Of a DNA stretch of 64,000 bases, positions 58,246-64,000 are shown in pieces (the first letter of the stretch is position 1; every line of letters starts with the position of its first letter). Origin of the DNA: Pseudonocardia sp. DSM 110487 (GTDB taxonomy: Bacteria > Actinomycetota > Actinomycetes > Mycobacteriales > Pseudonocardiaceae); NCBI RefSeq assembly GCF_019468565.1, contig NZ_CP080521.1:2418001-2482000 (forward strand), in the 5' to 3' direction. Both the position numbers and the translations under genes were made by a program. The notes beneath the pieces were generated by a model. That model did no database searches. It was not told the origin of the DNA and worked only from the letters and a program-made list of their open reading frames with translations.

Positions 58246-59897
58246 GCATCTCGCTACCCACCCCGCTGCGGACCTACCAGTACCGACCGCTCACGGTGTT
58301 CTCCCTGCTGGACACCGACACCGACCGCGTGCTGCCGCAGCTGTTCGAGATGTGCGTCAAAGGCGGCCGGTCGAGCCGCTCGCGCACGGACGCCAACGAC
58401 TTCGCCGGCTACCGGAACGCAATGCTGGACGGCGGGTTCGTCCGCGGCTTCAGCACCGACCGCGACCTCGCCCTGTTGGACGGCTGGCTGCGGTCGTGCG
58501 TGGTCGACATGGGCCGGTCCGGGCGCGGCAAGACCGGCGAGCAGATGCTGGCCGTCGCGCCGCTGACGCTGGCGGCCTACCGCGCCGGTCTGCCCACGAA
58601 AAGGGACCGTCACCGCGGCATCGACGACGTCGTCTACGGCCTCCTGCTTGCCGAGCTGGAGCGCCGGGGCGCCGACGTGTCAGGGGCGGCGTCGGCGCGC
58701 GCCCAGTTGCGCGAGCTCGTTACGCGCACCGTCGGCCGAGGGCTCACGATCGGGCCGGAGCCGCGGTGGGAGCCGCGGCTGACCGACCCCGAGCGGCTCG
58801 ACATCGGGGCCTTGCTGGAGTTCCGGTTCGTCGAGGGTTTCGCGATGGCCGATGCGCGCGAGCTCGACCCGAGCTCCGGCGACAGTTCGCTGCCCGGCGT
58901 CGCCGCCGATCTCGGCGCGATGCTGCTGGCCCATCTGCGCGCCTACGGCGACCGGTTGCCCGTGCCGTCGCTGATGTCGAGCTTCGCCGCGCTGCTGGCG
59001 CTGGGCGTGTTCGCGTTCAGCCTGCGCGCGGACGCCGCGGCGCGGGAGCTGCTCCGCACCGGCGAGCGGCCCGCCGACATGGTGCCGGGACCCGCGCCGG
59101 CGTCGCCGGTCGAGCTGTACTGCGACTTCACCGGTGACCTCGGCTCCGAGTCCGATCGCATGTCGCGGCGCTGCGTGGAGCGCGACCTCGACCGAGTGCG
59201 GCTCGCGTTCCGGGACCGCATGGCGTTCGTCGTGATCGAGCAGGCGCTGCCGCGCATTCCCGGCGAGGCCGAGCGGCGGGCCGGCCTGAGCCGCGCCGAC
59301 CAGCTCGTGCACCTGGCGTCGCTGCGGGGCCACCCGCGCGTCGAGACCTACGCGATGGGACGGATCGACGACATCGTCGCCGAGGCCGCGGCATCCGGGG
59401 AGGCGACCGAGCCGGAGCTCGAGTTCCTGCAGCGCGTGCAGGCCGGCGCGGACAGTGAGCTCGACAAGCTGCTCGACATCCTCGAGCAGGTCAACCAGGC
59501 GAGGGCCGTGAAGAACGCGGTCAACTGGTTCTGGTCGGTGGGCGGCCTGGAGAAGCCCTACGGCATTCTCCGCGGCTCCGCGCGCAGCCGACGTTCTTGG
59601 CGCTACGCCCCCACCGACGAGCAGCTCACTGCCCTGCTGCTTGGCGTGTTCGTCGAGCCCGACGGCGTCACCACCCGCACGACGATGCCACTGCGCGAGG
59701 TGCTCGACGTGCTGCGGCACCGCTTCGGCATCCTGGTCGACCGTCCACCCGCGTTCCTGGACGGCGCCGAGGCCCGGGCCGCGGCGACCGCGAATCTCGA
59801 CGCGTTCACGCTGCGCCTTCAGCTGCTCGGCTGTTTCGACAGCCTCTCCGACGACTTCTCCGTGCAGGTCGTCCGCCACCCCCTCGGAGACTTCTGA
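58242..59897 (+). CDS. Unknown protein of the three-gene kinase/ATPase locus
   Basis: 551 residues from GTG 58242, overlapping the upstream stop (GTGA) and sharing TGATG with the next start. It opens PLRTYQYRPLTVFSLLDTD and continues with VKGGRSSRSRTDANDFAGYR. The middle is helical (AELERRGADVSGAASARAQL) and the C-terminal part has NAVNWFWSVGGLEKPYGILR and PLREVLDVLRHRFGILVD. I recognise no catalytic motif, signal or membrane segment. Its size and position between a kinase and a giant ATP-binding-type protein resemble what I recall of MAD7 in the methylation-associated defence system. That comparison is unverified. Confidence 0.75.
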   Translation: MSISLPTPLRTYQYRPLTVFSLLDTDTDRVLPQLFEMCVKGGRSSRSRTDANDFAGYRNAMLDGGFVRGFSTDRDLALLDGWLRSCVVDMGRSGRGKTGEQMLAVAPLTLAAYRAGLPTKRDRHRGIDDVVYGLLLAELERRGADVSGAASARAQLRELVTRTVGRGLTIGPEPRWEPRLTDPERLDIGALLEFRFVEGFAMADARELDPSSGDSSLPGVAADLGAMLLAHLRAYGDRLPVPSLMSSFAALLALGVFAFSLRADAAARELLRTGERPADMVPGPAPASPVELYCDFTGDLGSESDRMSRRCVERDLDRVRLAFRDRMAFVVIEQALPRIPGEAERRAGLSRADQLVHLASLRGHPRVETYAMGRIDDIVAEAAASGEATEPELEFLQRVQAGADSELDKLLDILEQVNQARAVKNAVNWFWSVGGLEKPYGILRGSARSRRSWRYAPTDEQLTALLLGVFVEPDGVTTRTTMPLREVLDVLRHRFGILVDRPPAFLDGAEARAAATANLDAFTLRLQLLGCFDSLSDDFSVQVVRHPLGDF

Positions 59898-62800
59898 TGG
59901 CCGCGCCCACCCTGCTGCCGCCTGTGACGAACCAGCCGCGGCTGCCGGAGCAGGTCGTCACGGTGCTCGCCCGGCTGCTGGCCCAGCGCCTGGAGGACCA
60001 AGGCGTCGGGCACTGTCTGCGGGTCGACAGCGTCCGCCGCGGTGACGCGGGCCGGCTCGCCACCGCGCTCTACGAGCTGCTGCCGCCCGGCTCGACCGAC
60101 GTGCACGTGCTGGCCGACCACGCCGATCAGGTCGACGGTGCCGTGACGATCCCCGCCGAGCGGGCGATCGAGCTGCGCAACCGCAAGCGGCGCCGGCTCG
60201 TCCTGATGGTGCCCGTCGGGAGTGGCTCGGCCGCCAGCTCGCTGGACAACAGCTTCGCCCGCGTCGACATCACCACCCTCCTCGGCGACGCGGGCGAGGA
60301 ACTGCTCGGGGCACTGGCCGACAGCGAGGTGGCCGACGGCGTGCGCCGCGTCGCGGGCGAGCTCGGACGGAGCCGGCCGGTCGAGGCATGGGCCCGCTAC
60401 CTCGCCACCGTCGCCGACGACCCGACCTGGACGACTGCCGGTGCGGCCCTCTGGATCGTCGGGCTCGTCCCGGACCTGGGCGGACCAGAGCTCGTCGGCC
60501 GCCTCCCGCGCAATGTCGCCTGTGTGCGGGCGATCTCTCGGCCGAGTCGTGCGGTGGCCTCGGTGGCCGACAGGCTGACCAACGCCGAGCTGCAGGAGGG
60601 CGAGGCTCGCGACCGGATCACGCGGTACCTCTCCCGCCCGGACGTCGACCTGTCGGACGCGGCCTCCTGGGCCGCCCCGCTCGTGGCGTCCCTGCCGGAA
60701 CCGTTCGGTGCGCTGAGCTTCGAGCACTGGCCGCTCGTCGAGCCGGTGACCGTCGATATCAACAGCATCCGACTCGACCCGTTCCTCAAGGATGACGGCA
60801 CCCTGCGACCAGGCACGCGCCTGCAGCAGGAGAGCGCGGGCGACCTGCCGTACGTCGAGACGGGGGAGGGGTCGCCGGGCTCGGTGACCCTGACGTGGCG
60901 CACCGACCCGGCGAAGACCGACGCCGTCGACCGGTGGCTGCTCGAGGCGCTGCCGCCGGAGGACCTGCGTGAGCCGGACACGGAGCCGCTCGCCAAGCAG
61001 ATGGTCAAGGGCGACAAGCGCCGCGGCACCGTCCGACTCGACATCGCTGAGGAGGACCTGGCCGACGGCGCCCTGCTCGTCGTGCGCCTCACGGCGCTCA
61101 ACGAAGACGGCCAGCCCGTCCTGCTGCGGCAGGGCGATGAGGCCGTCGACGAGAGCCAGCAGTTCGCCGTGCGCTGGGAGGACGACCCGGTCGACCCGTC
61201 GACTCGCCGCGCGTCCAGCCGATCGCTGGCGCAGGCCCGCCTCGACGCGGCCCTGGAAGGGCAGGACGACCACCGGGAGGGGGCGCCGAGCTGGGCGGGC
61301 GGGAGCTTCTCGCTTCGCCTCGGCGGGCGGCGCACCGTCCAGCTGGCGCTGAGTCCCGCGCTCACCGAGCTGCAGCGGCGGTCGCTCGCGGAGCGCGGGC
61401 GGGTGATGGCGTGGGAGGCGGACGGCCGGCTCGGCGAGGTGCTCGACTCCGCGGCCTTCATGCCGCTGAACGGGATCCTGCCGCCTACGTTCGCCGAGCG
61501 CCGCCGGCACCTGTTCGGTCGCCTCGCCGCCCGTAAGCCGCGCGACGTCGTCGAGACGCTCGCGTGGGACGACGAGCTGCGTCAGGAGGTGGTGGGCTAC
61601 TGCCAGTCCTACCGGCGGGCGCTGGACTCGACCACCGACCCGGACATCCGCAGCGGCCTGCTCGCGCTCGATACGGTGCGGCTGTCCGTCGACACCGTTG
61701 GGCACCCGCCGATCGCGGCCACGCTCGTGCTGCCGCTCCACCCGATGCGGCTGGCGTGGGCAGCTGAGCTCGACGCCACCCTCACGAGGTGGGCCGGGGA
61801 GCTCGCCGACGTGGGCCGGTCCACCGTCCGGCGCCGGCAGTCGGTGGACGCGCGGCTCGTTCGCCGGGTCACGCCCGCCAACCTGCCGTTCGCCGTGCGC
61901 GGGGTCGACGGGCTGCCGTTCGTCTACGTTCGCGAGGCCACGCTCGGCACCGGCGTGTACCTCCATGCTGACGAGGCCGAGCCCGGCGCGGCGGTGCAGG
62001 CCGTCTTCGAGGTGCTCGGCTTGGACCGCCGCGATGTACCGGCCGATCTCCCGCCGTCCGCTGTGGCCGAGCGGGTGGCGGCGTACCGCGCCGCCAACCC
62101 CGGCCAGGACGCGTTGCGGGTGCTCGCGTACAACGCCGGTTCGGGGGAGCTGCTGGCCCGCGCGCTGGCCGAGTCCGTGCTCAGCGAGTCCGATGATGAG
62201 GACGGGCTGCCGATGGCGCCGGCCCGACTCGATCTGACCGCCTACAGCCGCCGACCGTCCTTCACCGACCCGGTGCCCGCCCTGACCGATCTCCAGCGGG
62301 CCGTGGCGTCCCAGGAGGTGCGCGGCGCGCGTTCGCACCTCACCCCGCCGCTCGGCGTCAGCGTCCGACCGCACGAGCGGCTGGCGTCCGACACCGGGGC
62401 CGCGCACCTCGGCGTCGTCTCCGACCTCGCGGTCACCGAGCTCCGGGTGGACGACGGGGCCGCGGTGGACGCCGCCACCTCGTTCCGCAACCTGCTGACC
62501 CCGGCACCGACCAGGCGGGCGACCGGCTCGCCGGTGTGGCGCACGGCGCCGGCGTTGCGCGCGCGGAACCGGGAGGGCGCCGCCGACGTGGTCGAGGCGC
62601 ACCGGGCGTACCAGACCGCCCTCGCCGCGGCAATCGATCGGCGCGATGGCATGCCCGCGCTGGTCGCGCGCCTCGGCGCGGGCGAATTGGCGTCGCTGCG
62701 CGCCGCCCACGAGCGCGCCGACTGGGTGCTCACGCTCGACCGCAACCTCGGCCTGGACCTCTACACCAGCGGGCCGGAGTACATCCTGGACTACGCGCCG

Positions 62801-64000
62801 GACTTCCTGGACGGGTTGGGCCCGCGGCTTACCGTGACGACAGCGCACCGCGGTGAGGTCGAGCGGCTTCTCGCCGACGCGATGGGCGGGCTCGACTTAA
62901 TGGCCGAGGAGAGCTCCGTCCGGTCGGTCCTCGACCACCTGCAGGTGGTGTCCGGCCGGCTCGCGCTGCGGCTCGTCGCCCGGTCCAGCCTGGCCACGGA
63001 GGCCGTGGGCCTGGCCGTGCTGATGGCGCACCTGCGCCGGCGCGGCGAGCTCGACGGCGCGATCGTCGTGCCGGTGGACGCCCACCAGGAGGTCTTCGGC
63101 GACAACCGGGCCGGCGACGCCGGCGTCCGGCGCTGCGACGTCCTGCTCGTCCGGACAACGGCGCGGACCGTGCGGATCGACTGCGTCGAGGTCAAGACCC
63201 GCCGCGCCACCGCCCTGCCGATGGCGCTCGTGGACGACATGGTCGACCAGCTCGACGCCACCGTCGACATGCTCCACACAACCTTCTTCCGCACCGATCC
63301 GCCGCGGATCGACGCGGAGCTGCAGCGCGCCCGGCTCGGTGGCATCCTGCGCCACCACGCCGACCGCGCCCTCGCCATGGGCCTGCTCGACGACCGGAGG
63401 CGGACCGATGTCGAGCGGCTCGTCGAGCGCATCGAGGACGGCGCGCTGGTGCCGGAGATCGCCCGCCGCGGGTACGTCGTGAACCTGGGAGACCGCGCCG
63501 GGTTGCCGAGCGAGCACCGGGGTGTCCCGATCCACGTTCTGTCCGCCGCCGACCTGGGGGCGGCCGGGTTCACGCCGAGTCGCAGGGAGGGGGTGCGGGT
63601 GGCTCCGTCGCCCCGGCCGCGCCCGGTCGAGCACGTTCGAACCCCATCGGTCGCTGCTGCCTCGGCGCCTTCGCCAGCACCTGCGCTCCCTTCTTCCGCA
63701 AGTGCCGTGGGGCAAGAGGCCGGCCGCGGTGCCCGCGAGACCGCTGGTCCACCGCAGCCGTCGCCGTCGTCCGGTGCCTCGGAGACTTCGCCGCTGCCGG
63801 TGGTGCCGCCTCGCCCTGCCGCATCGGCTGCTGGGAGGCAGCCCAGCGACCCAGGTGCGGAGCCACCGGTCGCACCGCTGGCCCCGGTCCGGCCGTCGCC
63901 GCACCCGCGAGTGCCGGCCGCTGGTTCGGAAAGGCCGCCTGGTCCAGTGGCCTCACCGAGCACTGGGACCGCGGGACCTACGGGCGATACGACCGTGGCG
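59897..64000 (+). CDS. Large protein with nuclease-like D...ExK motif, 3' end beyond the window
   Basis: At least 1,368 residues; the frame is still open at base 64000. It starts at ATG 59897 in a TGATG overlap. The first ~1,000 residues are a large soluble alpha/beta region without a clear P-loop; LPLHPMRLAWAAELDA near 615 recalls a motif of defence-linked HerA/FtsK-type proteins such as DptH. At D1081 (RRCDVLLV), E1098 and K1100 (CVEVKTRR) there is a PD-(D/E)xK-like arrangement. From about residue 1,225 a Pro/Ser/Ala-rich linker runs to the window edge, so another domain, perhaps a translocase ATPase, should follow. Confidence 0.8.
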   Translation, partial: MAAPTLLPPVTNQPRLPEQVVTVLARLLAQRLEDQGVGHCLRVDSVRRGDAGRLATALYELLPPGSTDVHVLADHADQVDGAVTIPAERAIELRNRKRRRLVLMVPVGSGSAASSLDNSFARVDITTLLGDAGEELLGALADSEVADGVRRVAGELGRSRPVEAWARYLATVADDPTWTTAGAALWIVGLVPDLGGPELVGRLPRNVACVRAISRPSRAVASVADRLTNAELQEGEARDRITRYLSRPDVDLSDAASWAAPLVASLPEPFGALSFEHWPLVEPVTVDINSIRLDPFLKDDGTLRPGTRLQQESAGDLPYVETGEGSPGSVTLTWRTDPAKTDAVDRWLLEALPPEDLREPDTEPLAKQMVKGDKRRGTVRLDIAEEDLADGALLVVRLTALNEDGQPVLLRQGDEAVDESQQFAVRWEDDPVDPSTRRASSRSLAQARLDAALEGQDDHREGAPSWAGGSFSLRLGGRRTVQLALSPALTELQRRSLAERGRVMAWEADGRLGEVLDSAAFMPLNGILPPTFAERRRHLFGRLAARKPRDVVETLAWDDELRQEVVGYCQSYRRALDSTTDPDIRSGLLALDTVRLSVDTVGHPPIAATLVLPLHPMRLAWAAELDATLTRWAGELADVGRSTVRRRQSVDARLVRRVTPANLPFAVRGVDGLPFVYVREATLGTGVYLHADEAEPGAAVQAVFEVLGLDRRDVPADLPPSAVAERVAAYRAANPGQDALRVLAYNAGSGELLARALAESVLSESDDEDGLPMAPARLDLTAYSRRPSFTDPVPALTDLQRAVASQEVRGARSHLTPPLGVSVRPHERLASDTGAAHLGVVSDLAVTELRVDDGAAVDAATSFRNLLTPAPTRRATGSPVWRTAPALRARNREGAADVVEAHRAYQTALAAAIDRRDGMPALVARLGAGELASLRAAHERADWVLTLDRNLGLDLYTSGPEYILDYAPDFLDGLGPRLTVTTAHRGEVERLLADAMGGLDLMAEESSVRSVLDHLQVVSGRLALRLVARSSLATEAVGLAVLMAHLRRRGELDGAIVVPVDAHQEVFGDNRAGDAGVRRCDVLLVRTTARTVRIDCVEVKTRRATALPMALVDDMVDQLDATVDMLHTTFFRTDPPRIDAELQRARLGGILRHHADRALAMGLLDDRRRTDVERLVERIEDGALVPEIARRGYVVNLGDRAGLPSEHRGVPIHVLSAADLGAAGFTPSRREGVRVAPSPRPRPVEHVRTPSVAAASAPSPAPALPSSASAVGQEAGRGARETAGPPQPSPSSGASETSPLPVVPPRPAASAAGRQPSDPGAEPPVAPLAPVRPSPHPRVPAAGSERPPGPVASPSTGTAGPTGDTTVA

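Noticed and set aside
59819..62848. 1,009-codon minus-strand open frame
   Set aside because: Antisense to the plus-strand giant protein, which is translationally coupled to its neighbours and has a nuclease-like motif. The antisense product is His/Arg/Gly-rich and domain-free.
54457..64000. Assignment as a standard BREX type 2 (Pgl) system
   Set aside because: Only the NERD + kinase resemblance to PglW supports it. No PglX methyltransferase, PglZ phosphatase or BrxL/PglY-sized partner is visible, and the other two proteins do not look like Pgl components.
1..64000. CRISPR arrays, tRNA, rRNA, complete insertion sequences, integrase/att sites
   Set aside because: I looked for regularly spaced repeats, cloverleaf-like and rRNA motifs, transposase/integrase motifs and flanking direct repeats. 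Nothing convincing was found by eye.

Overview
The window is very G+C-rich, uses GTG starts freely and packs genes with 4-bp ATGA/GTGA overlaps. It carries an RNase Sa-type ribonuclease with barstar, an Rpf-type transglycosylase, dodecin, an F420-type luciferase-like oxidoreductase, an IdeR/DtxR-type iron box and a DUF222/HNH (13E12-type) gene. Together these point to a high-GC actinobacterium. The amidohydrolase/MIP18 genes at the left edge resemble those beside propane/acetone-type binuclear-iron monooxygenases, which fits Pseudonocardia or a relative. This is inference; there is no rRNA or other marker gene here.

Layout. 0-2.4 kb: the tail of an operon (amidohydrolase, Fe-S assembly MIP18 protein, two small unknowns), ended by a nested double hairpin. 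2.4-14.8 kb: mostly single housekeeping or accessory genes: a cupin, PhzF, a UPF0261/PEP-hydrolase-family/SRPBCC operon, a LuxR regulator with a membrane protein, a barstar/RNase Sa pair, SixA, a methyltransferase, an M13 peptidase with an HTH protein, and an ADP-ribosylglycohydrolase with a lipoprotein. 14.9-28.2 kb: a large LAL regulator, a methyltransferase, TfoX, a beta-propeller lipoprotein, a frameshifted DUF222-HNH gene, dodecin, NhaC, an orphan substrate-binding protein, DUF2786, and a repeat-rich 778-bp gap. 28.2-34.6 kb: a PLP class IV enzyme, an F420 oxidoreductase, an iron-siderophore binding protein with an iron box, DoxX, LysR, a decayed stretch and a UPF0158 protein. 34.7-42.8 kb: a complete four-gene Wadjet type II system (jetA-B-C-D, minus strand), the clearest defence locus. 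42.9-52.7 kb: a frameshifted unknown gene, a second MIP18/amidohydrolase pair with an IclR regulator, DUF899, a complete branched-chain amino acid-type ABC transporter, and an Rpf protein. 53.1-64 kb: an unknown gene, then three tightly coupled large genes: NERD + degenerate kinase + kinase + P-loop protein; a 551-aa unknown; and a >1,368-aa protein with a nuclease-like D...ExK motif that runs off the window.

Two themes stand out. First, two multi-gene defence-type loci lie about 12 kb apart. The second matches no system I can name with confidence; its nearest comparisons are PglW of BREX type 2 and the kinase/ATPase half of MADS. Second, many intergenic gaps hold 3' tails of genes, some of them near-copies of tails of intact genes elsewhere in this window. 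This suggests repeated deletion and rearrangement. I saw no tRNA, rRNA, CRISPR array or complete insertion sequence.
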